In this document: positions 35,616-45,380 of the stretch, in pieces
Numbering within the stretch: the stretch's first letter is position 1
Layout: each line of letters begins with the position of its first letter
DNA from: Gardnerella vaginalis ATCC 14018 = JCM 11026
GTDB taxonomy: Bacteria; Actinomycetota; Actinomycetes; Actinomycetales; Bifidobacteriaceae
DNA length: 64,000 nt
Reading direction: 5' to 3'
NCBI RefSeq assembly: GCF_001042655.1
Contig: NZ_AP012332.1
Coordinates: 310,001-374,000, forward strand
Program-made: the position numbers and the translations under genes
The notes under the pieces: model-generated
Database searches by the model: none
Seen by the model: the letters and a program-made list of their open reading frames with translations, nothing else
What the model was told of the DNA's origin: nothing

Positions 35616-37058
35616 TTACTTGTTGTTTTGTTCAATTCTATTTACGTAAGATTCAAGCAAATCTTCCCAATCGCATGGCGTAAATCCAGCGGATTCGATT
35701 TTTTGTAAGTCAAGTGCGCACTTGTGTGGTCTAGGAGAGCCATTAGATATGCGCGTGTAATCGTCTACGCGATTTGCTTCGATTTTGCTTGTGTCTACAT
35801 TAAGTTGTGTAAACACTTTTTGAGCAATATCGTGCCAAGACGCGATTTTTCCTGAACCTGTAAGATTGTATGTTCCGTATTGTGCTTGAGTGTTTAGAAG
35901 ATGGAACATGCCTTTTACTAAGTCGCTTGCAAAAGTGAGTCTGCCAGTTTGATCTATTGGCGCTTGAACACTAACAGATTCGCCATTTTTTAAACGGTTT
36001 GCAAAGTCAATCATGCGCGTTACAAAGTTTCGTCCTTCTCCGACAATCCAGCTTGAGCGAATAATATAATGCTGTGGAACGTTTGCTACTAGAGAATCTG
36101 CTGCAGCTTTTGTTTCGCCGTACACGCCTAGTGGTGCAAAGTCTTCGTTTTCTTTGTGATTTTCTTGAGTGCCGTCGAAAACATAGTCGCTTGAGATGTG
36201 CACAAGAGTAATGTGGTGTTCTTGCGCTATTTTTGCAAGATTTGCCACTCCTTTAACGTTGCTATTCCACGCGGCTCTTCGCCCTTGTAGCGTTTGCGCG
36301 CCATCTACAGACGTGTATGCTGCTGTGTTAATAATCGTTCCGTACAAATCCCAGTCGTAGCGGCTGTAATCGTCTTTATTTGCTATATCGAAGCTATCTA
36401 AGTCTACGTACTCAAATCCTTCTAAATTATTCTCTTTAGCATAATTTTGTATTGCGCGACCAAGTTGACCGTTGCATCCAGTTACAAGAGTGCGTTTTGG
36501 TGCCATTGGCTTTGCGTTTTTTAGCATTGGGTGGTGTAAGTCAGCTTCGCTGCGCTCGGATTCTTCTAAAGGTATTGGCCAATTAATGTGTAAATCTGGG
36601 TCTGCAAGGTTTACAAAAGTGTATGTTTTCTTTTGCTCTAGTGACCAATGTGCGTTTACTAAATAAGTGTATGCCGTGCCATCTTGCAAAGCTTGGAAGC
36701 TGTTTCCTACGCCTCTAGGAACGTAGATTGCTTTGCTAGGGTTTAGTGTGGTTGTGTACACTTGACCGAAGCTTTTACCTGGTCTTAAATCCACCCATGC
36801 GCCAAATACTTCGCCAGTAGCAATGCTTATGTATTTATCCCATGGCTCTGCGTGGATGCCTCTGGTTACTCCGCGTTTTTCGTTGAACGAAATGTTGTTT
36901 TGTACGGGTCCAAAGTCGGGGAGACCTAGAGCCGTCATTTTTGCGCGCTGCCAGTTTTCTTTGAACCATCCGCGGTTATCTCCGTGTACTGGAAGATCAA
37001 ACACGATTAAACCTGGAATATTGGTTTTTGTAACGCTTAGTTCTTTTTCAAATTCCAT
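35616..37058 (-). CDS. Fused dTDP-4-dehydrorhamnose 3,5-epimerase / reductase (RmlC-RmlD)
   Basis: Two consecutive rhamnose-pathway enzymes in one 480-residue polypeptide. Residues 1-~190 are a cupin-type RmlC ([29 protein letters not shown] with the catalytic His, [12 protein letters not shown]). From ~190 a Rossmann-fold RmlD follows, with [23 protein letters not shown] and the YGETK catalytic Tyr-Lys. Such fusions are known in bifidobacteria. Fusion would keep epimerised 4-keto-rhamnose close to the reductase that traps it. It lies between rmlB and rmlA. Confidence 0.93.
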   Translation of the reverse strand: MEFEKELSVTKTNIPGLIVFDLPVHGDNRGWFKENWQRAKMTALGLPDFGPVQNNISFNEKRGVTRGIHAEPWDKYISIATGEVFGAWVDLRPGKSFGQVYTTTLNPSKAIYVPRGVGNSFQALQDGTAYTYLVNAHWSLEQKKTYTFVNLADPDLHINWPIPLEESERSEADLHHPMLKNAKPMAPKRTLVTGCNGQLGRAIQNYAKENNLEGFEYVDLDSFDIANKDDYSRYDWDLYGTIINTAAYTSVDGAQTLQGRRAAWNSNVKGVANLAKIAQEHHITLVHISSDYVFDGTQENHKENEDFAPLGVYGETKAAADSLVANVPQHYIIRSSWIVGEGRNFVTRMIDFANRLKNGESVSVQAPIDQTGRLTFASDLVKGMFHLLNTQAQYGTYNLTGSGKIASWHDIAQKVFTQLNVDTSKIEANRVDDYTRISNGSPRPHKCALDLQKIESAGFTPCDWEDLLESYVNRIEQNNK

Positions 37059-37156
37059 AGCATCCTACAAATTCTTTATTTTTGATTAGATTTATGACTA
37101 TTTTTGGCTAGATTTGCATACAATTTGTATACAAGCAGACTTGACTTTTAGGCGAT

Positions 37157-38200
<1,044 letters not shown>

Positions 38201-38248
38201 TTATATGCCTTTTGCTTTTTAGTTTTGATTATTGTTTAAGATTGTTGT

Positions 38249-39022
38249 TTATGCTTTATTGTTTAAGCTTTCTCGCATTGCGTTAAATGCTGGCTCGGCT
38301 TGACCGTCGTAAATCATGTGTGAATGAGACAGCACTATGCAGCGAGAACAAAGTTGCTTAATTTGATCTTCGCTGTGCGAAACAATTACCATTGTTTGCC
38401 CTCGTTTTTGCTGCTCTTTAAGCCTAGTAATACACTTGTGTTGGAAAGCTTCATCTCCAACTGCAAGAATTTCGTCGATTAAGAATATGTCTGGATCGCT
38501 GTGCGCTGCTACAGAAAACGCCAATCGTAAGAACATTCCAGAAGAGTAGAACTTAACTTCTGTATCCATAAAAGGCTCTATTTCGCTAAAGTCTACTATT
38601 GATTGGTATTTATCGTCTATTTCTTCTTTTGTCATTCCAAGAATTGCGCCGTTAAGATACACGTTTTCGCGACCAGTTAAGTCGGCAGCAAATCCTGCTC
38701 CAACTTCGATTAGTCCTGCGATTCTTCCGCGCGCACAAACTTCGCCTTCATCTGGTTGCATAACTCCAGAAAGCATTTTAAGCATAGTAGATTTTCCAGA
38801 TCCATTCATGCCTATTAGTCCAACAGTTTCGCCGCGTTTAATAGTAAAACTAACATTGCTTAAAGCTGTAAAGTTTTGTGTCTCGTGCTTTTTAGACGGC
38901 GGTGTTAGCAAGTTTACAATCGACTCTTTAATCGAATGATTTGCTCGCAGCGAGAATCGTTTAGTAACGTTGGAAACGCTTAACACAACGTCTTCTGGAA
39001 GTGTGTTATAAGGCTTATTCAT
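38249..39022 (-). CDS. Polysaccharide ABC exporter, ATP-binding subunit (Wzt/TagH-like)
   Basis: A 257-residue ATPase of the polysaccharide-export ABC subfamily. Walker A GMNGSGKST, the family-specific GVMQPDEGEVCARGRIAGLIEVGAGF, the signature region KFYSSGMFLRLAFSVAAH with degenerate SSGM, Walker B IFLIDEILAVGDEAF and MVIVSHSEDQI are visible. It lacks the extra C-terminal carbohydrate-binding domain of some Wzt proteins, so chain-end recognition by that domain is not expected. It partners the permease 50 bp upstream. Confidence 0.93.
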   Translation of the reverse strand: MNKPYNTLPEDVVLSVSNVTKRFSLRANHSIKESIVNLLTPPSKKHETQNFTALSNVSFTIKRGETVGLIGMNGSGKSTMLKMLSGVMQPDEGEVCARGRIAGLIEVGAGFAADLTGRENVYLNGAILGMTKEEIDDKYQSIVDFSEIEPFMDTEVKFYSSGMFLRLAFSVAAHSDPDIFLIDEILAVGDEAFQHKCITRLKEQQKRGQTMVIVSHSEDQIKQLCSRCIVLSHSHMIYDGQAEPAFNAMRESLNNKA

Positions 39023-39072
39023 ATATAACTCCTGCTGCTCTTAAAAGTAAAATCCACAAAATCTTAGTAAGC

Positions 39073-39936
39073 TTAAATTTCTTGAGCAAACTTGCCTTCA
39101 AGATGTCTAAATGTAACTTCGCCAATAAGTAGTACAGCAAATGCGACTACAAGGCTTTCGCAAAGTCTTAAAGACCAAGCTCCTGCAAATTGGAAAGTGC
39201 GATCTGTGGCATTTAGCCAGAATCCGCGGTGGAATGCTTCAACGCTTATTGCAATAGGATTTGCATAATACATCTCTAAAACCCATCGTGGTGCGTGGGC
39301 TGCAACCATTTGCCATGTGTAGAAGCACGGCGCAAGCCATACGGCAACCATTGCTACTAAGTCTGTAATATTTTCTGCATCTCTGTAAAAAACGTTTATT
39401 GCTCCAAAGAATAATCCAAGACCAAACGCAAACGTACACACGCTAATAAATCCGATTATTGCCACTATTACGCCTGCAAAATCTGGAATCCACCCCATGC
39501 ATAAAGCTCCGATTATAAGCACGATTACTTGTGGGAAAAAGTGCACAAAAGCAACTCGTAGCGATGCAAGTGGGAATAGTTCTCTAGGAAGATAGATTTT
39601 TTGTATTAAGCCAGCATTAGAAAGTATTGATCTTGTGCAATTAGAGAATGCTTCTACAAAAAAGTTTGTTACTATAATTCCACTAAAAAGGTACAGTGGG
39701 TAGGCTTGAATTCCGCCTCCGCGGCCAAGTCCTAAGAAAATTCCCATTGCAACGTAGAACACTACAAATTGCGTTATTGGCTTTACGTACGTCCAAGCCA
39801 TACCGAGCCACGAACCGCGATATCTTATTCGTACTTCTTTTTTTACAAGTAAGTCAAGCAAATAAAGGTACCTTGGAATGTCTATCAAACCTTTGCTTCT
39901 ACCAGGGTGATAGATGGCGTCAGACTTTGTTGTCAT
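39073..39936 (-). CDS. Polysaccharide ABC exporter, permease (Wzm/TagG-like)
   Basis: An ABC-2 type membrane subunit of 287 residues that moves a lipid-linked glycan across the cytoplasmic membrane. It opens with the amphipathic LLVKKEVRIRYRGSWLGMAW, typical of TagG/Wzm, then about six hydrophobic segments (for example VVFYVAMGIFLGL, LYLFSGIIVTNFFVEAF, VIVAIIGFISVCTFAFGLGLFFGAI). The start at 39936 follows GAAAGG; the longer frame is not needed. It is the promoter-proximal gene of the exporter-rhamnose operon. Confidence 0.93.
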   Translation of the reverse strand: MTTKSDAIYHPGRSKGLIDIPRYLYLLDLLVKKEVRIRYRGSWLGMAWTYVKPITQFVVFYVAMGIFLGLGRGGGIQAYPLYLFSGIIVTNFFVEAFSNCTRSILSNAGLIQKIYLPRELFPLASLRVAFVHFFPQVIVLIIGALCMGWIPDFAGVIVAIIGFISVCTFAFGLGLFFGAINVFYRDAENITDLVAMVAVWLAPCFYTWQMVAAHAPRWVLEMYYANPIAISVEAFHRGFWLNATDRTFQFAGAWSLRLCESLVVAFAVLLIGEVTFRHLEGKFAQEI

Positions 39937-40228
39937 CGCTGCCTTTCTTGCAAAATTTGCAGTGTGTATGCACATATAACTTTGTTAAGTTTACATTTGG
40001 GGATTGATTTGATTCAATATTTGGCTAAATATTTGGTTAAATTATGCGCAGTATTGTGAGCAGTATTATGCGAGATATTATGTTCATCATTATATGTAAT
40101 AATTTTAGCTTTTAGATTAGTTGTTAATGTGATTATTTTGTGATTATTTTGTGATTTTTATGTGATTATATTGTTCTATTTATTTTGGCATGTTTGAAAG
40201 TTTTTATACGCTGCTAAACTGAAAAATT
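39937..40228. promoter_or_regulatory. Divergent promoter region within the polysaccharide locus
   Basis: This very AT-rich 292-bp gap carries promoters for the exporter operon (minus) and the epimerase gene (plus). TTGAAA near 40194 and TAAACT near 40214 are candidate -35/-10 elements ending eight bases before the epimerase ATG, with no Shine-Dalgarno, so a leaderless message is possible. The tandem repeat at 40128-40170 lies in the middle. Confidence 0.5.
40128..40170. repeat. 11-bp tandem repeat, four units
   Basis: TGTGATT recurs at 40128, 40139, 40150 and 40161, exactly 11 bp apart; the repeating unit is TGTGATTATTT with small variations in the last unit. The helical-turn spacing and the resemblance of TGTGA to one half of a Crp/GlxR site suggest either a regulator platform or a slippage-prone promoter spacer. 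Confidence 0.8.
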
Positions 40229-41071
40229 ATGAGTAAGCGAATTCTTGTTACTGGTGCTGGTGGGTATATTGGTCGTCACGTTGTTAAAGCTCTTTTAGAT
40301 GCAGGTGCTAGCGTAATTGCTTCCGACTTGCGTTTAGATGGTGTTGATGAGCGCGCAACGCGTATTGAAGCGAATATTTTTAGCGATGATGCTGATTTGT
40401 TTGCAAAGCTTGGGTCTCCAGACGTTTGCTTGCACATGGCTTGGCGCAACGGTTTTAAGCATGCTGCAGACACGCATATGGAAGATTTATCGAACCATTA
40501 CCGCTTTATTCGTATTATGCTTCAAGGTGGCTTAAAGCAGATTGCTGTTATGGGTTCTATGCACGAAGTTGGCTACTGGGAGGGTGCTATTGACGAGAAC
40601 ACGCCTTGCAAGCCAGCTTCTATGTATGGCATTTCTAAGAATGCTTTGCGCGAAGCTACTTTGCTTTTAGGTAAAGAGTATGATGCAACTGTTCAATGGA
40701 TTCGCGCATACTACATTGTTGGCGACGACGCTCGTGGAAACTCTATTTTCTCTAAGCTTCTTCAAGCTGCTCAAGAAGGAAAGAAGACTTTTCCGTTTAC
40801 TACTGGCAAAAACAAATACGACTTTATTAATGTAGACGTGTTAGCTAAGCAAATTGCTGCAACCGTTTTACAAGATAAAGTAAATGGCGTAATTAATTGC
40901 TGCACGGGGGAGCCTGTTTCGCTTGCAGACCGCGTTGAACGTTACATTCGCGAGAATAATCTTGATATTTCGCTTGAGTATGGCGCATTCCCAGATAGGC
41001 CTTACGATTCTCCAGCAGTTTGGGGAGATAATAGCAAAATCCAAAAGATTATGAGTGATTTTCTAAAATAG
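40229..41071 (+). CDS. NAD-dependent epimerase/dehydratase (SDR family)
   Basis: A 280-residue extended short-chain dehydrogenase acting on a nucleotide sugar. Seen: the Rossmann motif GAGGYIGRHVV at the N-terminus, MGSMHEVG, and YGISKNALREA with the catalytic Tyr-Lys. It is shorter than UDP-galactose 4-epimerases and the substrate cannot be named; within this locus it probably makes a sugar donor or modifies rhamnose. It is the first plus-strand gene of the glycosyltransferase region. Confidence 0.85.
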   Translation: MSKRILVTGAGGYIGRHVVKALLDAGASVIASDLRLDGVDERATRIEANIFSDDADLFAKLGSPDVCLHMAWRNGFKHAADTHMEDLSNHYRFIRIMLQGGLKQIAVMGSMHEVGYWEGAIDENTPCKPASMYGISKNALREATLLLGKEYDATVQWIRAYYIVGDDARGNSIFSKLLQAAQEGKKTFPFTTGKNKYDFINVDVLAKQIAATVLQDKVNGVINCCTGEPVSLADRVERYIRENNLDISLEYGAFPDRPYDSPAVWGDNSKIQKIMSDFLK

Positions 41072-41136
41072 TTATTGCAAATCGTAACTTTTCTGGATTT
41101 TTAATGCTAAATTATGGTTTTTAGAAAGGATTAACA

Positions 41137-42108
41137 TTGCGTGAAACATTGCAAAACAGCAAGTGCCCATGCATATATTTTGTTCTTCCTTGCTACAACG
41201 AGGAGCCTGTTCTTTCGCAGACTTCTAGTATTATTTTAAGCAAAGTTACTTTTCTTATTGAAAATAAGATTATTTCGGATTATAGCCGTATTCTTTTTGT
41301 GGATGATGGTTCTAGAGATTCGACTTGGAATATTATTTGCGATTTACACCAGTCGAATCCTTCGCTTTTTGGCGGTGTAAAGCTTGCGCATAATCGTGGT
41401 CATCAAAATGCTTTGCTTGCTGGCTTAACTACAGCATATAAATCGGGTTGCGATGCTGCAATTTCCATGGACGCCGATTTGCAAGACGATGTTGATGTTG
41501 TTGATCAATTTATTGCAAAATATGTGGAAGGCTACGAGGTTGTGTATGGCGTTCGCTCGTCTAGAGAAACAGACACGTGGTTTAAGCGCAACACTGCATT
41601 AGCTTTTTACAGTGTTTTCAGATGGATGGGCGCAGAAACAGTTCCGAATCATGCCGATTATAGACTTATGGGCAAGAGTGCGTTGAAGGCTCTTTTGGAA
41701 TATAAAGAAGTTAATCTTTTCTTGCGTGGTATAGTGCCATCTATTGGCTTTAACTCAACAAAAGTTGAGTATGTGCGTGGTAAGCGCAAAGCTGGTGTGT
41801 CTAAGTATCCGCTTAAAAAGATGATTTCGTTTGCTATAGATGGCATTACATCTTTTTCTACTAAGCCTTTGAGTTTTGTAACATTTGCAGGATTCGCGTC
41901 TATTTTAGTTTCACTATGCGTATTTGTTTATGTAATAGCTTCTGTTGTGCAAGGAAAAGCAGTTGCTGGCTGGGGCTCTGTTATGTTCTCAATGTGGTTT
42001 ATTGGTGGATTGATTATGCTTTCAATCGGCATTGTGGGCGAATATATTGGAAAGATTTACATGGAATCTAAGCATCGCCCACGTTACGAGATTGAAACTA
42101 CTATTTAG
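41137..42108 (+). CDS. Family 2 glycosyltransferase, GtrB / polyprenyl-phosphate sugar synthase-like
   Basis: A 323-residue membrane glycosyltransferase. The GT-A domain contains YFVLPCYNEEPVL, LFVDDGSRDST and SMDADLQDD; two C-terminal helices (about residues 245-272 and 285-308) end in GIVGEYIGKIYMESKHRPRY, the pattern of GtrB and dolichyl-phosphate-mannose synthase-like enzymes that load a sugar onto a polyprenyl phosphate. Translation starts at a TTG with AGAAAGGA six bases before it. The product is likely used by the neighbouring GtrII-like enzyme. Confidence 0.9.
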   Translation: MRETLQNSKCPCIYFVLPCYNEEPVLSQTSSIILSKVTFLIENKIISDYSRILFVDDGSRDSTWNIICDLHQSNPSLFGGVKLAHNRGHQNALLAGLTTAYKSGCDAAISMDADLQDDVDVVDQFIAKYVEGYEVVYGVRSSRETDTWFKRNTALAFYSVFRWMGAETVPNHADYRLMGKSALKALLEYKEVNLFLRGIVPSIGFNSTKVEYVRGKRKAGVSKYPLKKMISFAIDGITSFSTKPLSFVTFAGFASILVSLCVFVYVIASVVQGKAVAGWGSVMFSMWFIGGLIMLSIGIVGEYIGKIYMESKHRPRYEIETTI

Positions 42109-42147
42109 ATATTTATATATTTAGGTATCTAAATTCTTAACTACTAT

Positions 42148-43842
42148 TTAGTGCTTATTTTGCATTGGTTCAGAGAATTTTACGACTATATACTTGTTAT
42201 CTAAAACAGTAGTGCATTTATCCGAAGGCCAAGAAGGCAGATTTTGTGCGGCCTTTTCTGCGTTTATATAAACGGATTCTAATACAGGATTTTTCATTTT
42301 AAATCCAGTAGTTGAGCGTATAAAACCAGCTTTTACCCATGTGCCGTGAAGAGTTGAGAATCCAATCTCAAACATTGATCGTCCAATAAGTTCAAGATGA
42401 TTTGACTTAAATTCACTAGGATTGTGGTCTGCTATGTGATTGCCAACAAATATTACTTTAAGTGGTTTTTTATGATTTGCTTGTAGTACTTCTATTCTTC
42501 TAGCAACATCTTGAGCAATGTAATAGTCTCGGTTGTAAGTCATGTATTCCGTGTAATACAAGCGGTTTACTGTAAACGACTGACTTAATCCAATAATTGC
42601 AAGAAGAACGCACGCAATAATCGTTGTTAAAGTCTTTTTGCTAAATTGCATAATGTAATGCAACAAATACATGCATGAAAAAGCGCCAGCAAGCGGGTAT
42701 GTTAGTTCCGTTCTAGCCGTGCCTGCTGTGCCGAGTATTACGCTCATCATCATAGGGCTTGCAACTATAGCAATAGCAAAAATAATAGTAAAAGCGTTAA
42801 GCTCTTTACGAATCACTTGAACAATAGTTAATAACACTAAAGCGATTAATGCAATTGTTATAAATACGCTATGGAATATTGTTCTTCCTAGGTACATGTT
42901 TTTTGCATGCAAAAATATAGTATGAATAATTTTTGTTATAGGGTCTTTACCCCAACGCATTTGTTCTTTAATGTACGGATCCGTGAAGGTGTGGTTGGTA
43001 GCGATAACAATTTTATTCAAAATCACATAGCATGCATAGCTTGCTATAAACACGCAAATATACGTAAAAATGTAGCTTACTATGTTCTTAAATTTGCACG
43101 CATAGTCGCCCTTAATTATTAGTGCAATCATGACTGTTCCGGCAACAAAAACAGTAGTCATTGCTAAGTAGAGAGTAAAACCAAAAATTGCAAAAATAAG
43201 TGCCATTAATGCGTATGCTAAAAGAGTCTTAAGTTCTTTACGATTTTGGTACGCATTATGCGCGCACATAAGCGATATGCTAACAAACATTAGCGCACAA
43301 GCTACGTCATCTCCCATAAGCAAGAATCCAAGCATTTCTGCAAGAATAGGAGCGCTTATAAAAGGAATCATAAATAAAGCTGGGTGGAATTTTGCGCCCA
43401 AATTGTGCGCTTTGCTAAACAAGTATGCCCATGTTGTTGCAGAAGCAAAAAGCGCAAGAATCATTAAGATTCCAGCTAATGAATTGTTATACCAGTATCT
43501 TCCTGTAACGTACTTAAAAGCTAGCAATCCAAAGCGTTCTAGGCGAATCCAAGAATTGTAAAGAGCCTTAGATCTAGAGATTATTTCTTCTGTGTCTATA
43601 GAAAAAGTGTTAGAAAAAGCTTTTTGACCGTATGCAATAATCAAAAAAATCGCGCTTATTGCAAGTTCTGCAACATTAGATTTGCAAAAATCAATGAAGT
43701 CTTTAAAGGAATACGTTTTTTCTATAATTGCTCTAGTTGTGCTAGTTGAGTTGCTTTTTTTGCCGCATTTTGCAAGTGTAGCTGAATCTTGTAGTTGATT
43801 AGTGTTTAATTCTTTAATACAACTAGAGTCTGCTTGATTCAT
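42148..43842 (-). CDS. Multi-pass membrane glucosyltransferase, GtrII-like
   Basis: A 564-residue protein with an N-terminal cytoplasmic tail of ~65 residues and about ten hydrophobic segments, ending in an extracytoplasmic domain of ~110 residues. The opening of the membrane region (YGQKAFSNTFSIDTEEII, then SWIRLERFGLLAFKYV) resembles the GtrII family, which transfers glucose from a polyprenyl-phosphate carrier to surface glycans outside the membrane. It is convergent with the GtrB-like gene (39 bp between stops). No GtrA flippase gene is seen nearby. Assignment to GtrII is by eye. Confidence 0.75.
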   Translation of the reverse strand: MNQADSSCIKELNTNQLQDSATLAKCGKKSNSTSTTRAIIEKTYSFKDFIDFCKSNVAELAISAIFLIIAYGQKAFSNTFSIDTEEIISRSKALYNSWIRLERFGLLAFKYVTGRYWYNNSLAGILMILALFASATTWAYLFSKAHNLGAKFHPALFMIPFISAPILAEMLGFLLMGDDVACALMFVSISLMCAHNAYQNRKELKTLLAYALMALIFAIFGFTLYLAMTTVFVAGTVMIALIIKGDYACKFKNIVSYIFTYICVFIASYACYVILNKIVIATNHTFTDPYIKEQMRWGKDPITKIIHTIFLHAKNMYLGRTIFHSVFITIALIALVLLTIVQVIRKELNAFTIIFAIAIVASPMMMSVILGTAGTARTELTYPLAGAFSCMYLLHYIMQFSKKTLTTIIACVLLAIIGLSQSFTVNRLYYTEYMTYNRDYYIAQDVARRIEVLQANHKKPLKVIFVGNHIADHNPSEFKSNHLELIGRSMFEIGFSTLHGTWVKAGFIRSTTGFKMKNPVLESVYINAEKAAQNLPSWPSDKCTTVLDNKYIVVKFSEPMQNKH

Positions 43843-44005
43843 ACTACAACCCTTCTATGCGTTTAACATGCATGTGCTACTCGTTACTAAAAAATATACT
43901 ATAAGATTTTAATGCGTGACAACAATCTAAAAACTGATTGTGTCTAGTAGTACAATAGATATGATTTGTGCTATTTTACCGATTAGTGTGCAATGGAGAC
44001 GATTT

Positions 44006-45292
44006 ATGAATCCTGCAATTTCCGTGGTGGTTCCTGCATACAACAAGGAGCCGTATATTAAGCAGTGCATGGATTCACTTGTTAATCAAACTTTTAAAAA
44101 CATTGAGATTATTGTTGTTGACGATGCTAGTACGGATAATACTTTGCAAATTTTGCGCGATTATGAGCATAAAGATTCTAGAGTAAAAATTATTGTTAAA
44201 GATCATAATTGCGGTAGGCATGTTGCGCGTAAAACTGGTGTTCAGTCGACTAGCGGTGATTACGTTCTTTTTGTTGACGCAGATGATGAGATTGATCTTA
44301 AAGCTTGCGAAGTTCTCTACTCATACGTTACTAATAATCCTGCAGATATATTGCATTTTGGTGTTTCTATTCACCCAGAAGGCAAATCAGATGAAGATTT
44401 TGCATACAGCTACGATCAAATGTATGCGCAAAATAATGGTGATCAAACTGGCGATAATATTATTAAATCAACGTTTTCTAGTGATTTTCCGCATTGGACA
44501 CCTTGGAATGTTATAACAGCGCTTTTTAAAGGTGACTTAGTTCGAGATGCGTTTAAAAAAACAGTTTCAACACGACTTTCTAAAGCAGAAGATGCTTACG
44601 AATATTTCGCTATTGCAGCCTTTGCTCAAACTTTAAAAGACTTAACAGCGTTTCGCGCGCTTAAATACCATATTGGCAGAGGAATTTCTGGAAGATCTAA
44701 GATAAGCGTTGAAAAATTTACTGTAGAACAACGAAGTGTTAAAGATGTTGTAAGCGCTGTTTACGATTTTGCTAATGATTTTGCTAAAGAGCCTTCGATG
44801 AAAAGTCGCAAGCAAACCATTGAAGAAGCCTCACGCTGGTTTGATAATCGTGGATTAAAAATAGTAAAAGATGAGTTCTTGACAAGACTAAAAGTCGAGG
44901 ATTTTCAAGAAGCCATAAACGCTGTTATTGAAGCATGGGGATTAGAGCGCGCGTGCTTGATTGTGCTCGAAGAGCTTGTAGACCTTATGAATCAAGTTGT
45001 AGAAGGCGATTGCATAATAAAACACGGTTCAGTGTGTGATGTTCTTCTTAACGTTTATAGAAATATTAAACCAGATAGTTTTAAAGATCCGCAAAACACA
45101 ACTTACGATAAGCAAGTAGACTTAATGTCTTTGCATATTATGCAGGTTCATCAGCAAAAATATGAAGAAGAACAGAAACGTTTGCAAATTGAAGCGCAAA
45201 AACGTTACGATGCAATGCCAGTGTATAAGCGTTTTGCAAAAAAGATAAAAAATATGGTTAAAAACTTAACTAAATCAAAGAATGATAAATAA
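44006..45292 (+). CDS. Family 2 glycosyltransferase with extended C-terminus
   Basis: A cytoplasmic glycosyltransferase of 428 residues. The N-terminal ~110 residues are a GT-A fold: ISVVVPAYNKEPYIKQCMDS, IEIIVVDDASTDNT and VLFVDADDEID. The remainder lacks an obvious domain and ends in a basic, Gln/Lys-rich helix (~395-428) that could associate with the membrane. GGAGA precedes the ATG at 44006; the longer frame from 43940 adds residues without a site. It leads the row of five to six plus-strand glycan genes. Confidence 0.88.
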   Translation: MNPAISVVVPAYNKEPYIKQCMDSLVNQTFKNIEIIVVDDASTDNTLQILRDYEHKDSRVKIIVKDHNCGRHVARKTGVQSTSGDYVLFVDADDEIDLKACEVLYSYVTNNPADILHFGVSIHPEGKSDEDFAYSYDQMYAQNNGDQTGDNIIKSTFSSDFPHWTPWNVITALFKGDLVRDAFKKTVSTRLSKAEDAYEYFAIAAFAQTLKDLTAFRALKYHIGRGISGRSKISVEKFTVEQRSVKDVVSAVYDFANDFAKEPSMKSRKQTIEEASRWFDNRGLKIVKDEFLTRLKVEDFQEAINAVIEAWGLERACLIVLEELVDLMNQVVEGDCIIKHGSVCDVLLNVYRNIKPDSFKDPQNTTYDKQVDLMSLHIMQVHQQKYEEEQKRLQIEAQKRYDAMPVYKRFAKKIKNMVKNLTKSKNDK

Positions 45293-45380
45293 AGTCTAAA
45301 AAATAAATTTGAGATTAAACAAAATACAAAATTACACAATAGAATAATCAAGGATAATTAAGGGTAAATCAGGAGATAAC

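Noticed and set aside
40229..41071. UDP-glucose 4-epimerase galE
   Set aside because: The protein is shorter than GalE and lacks enough of its specific sequence, so only the SDR superfamily can be supported.
43940..44005. Upstream in-frame extension of the glycosyltransferase gene
   Set aside because: No ribosome binding site precedes it, whereas GGAGA precedes the ATG at 44006 and the protein then starts at the usual GT2 motif.
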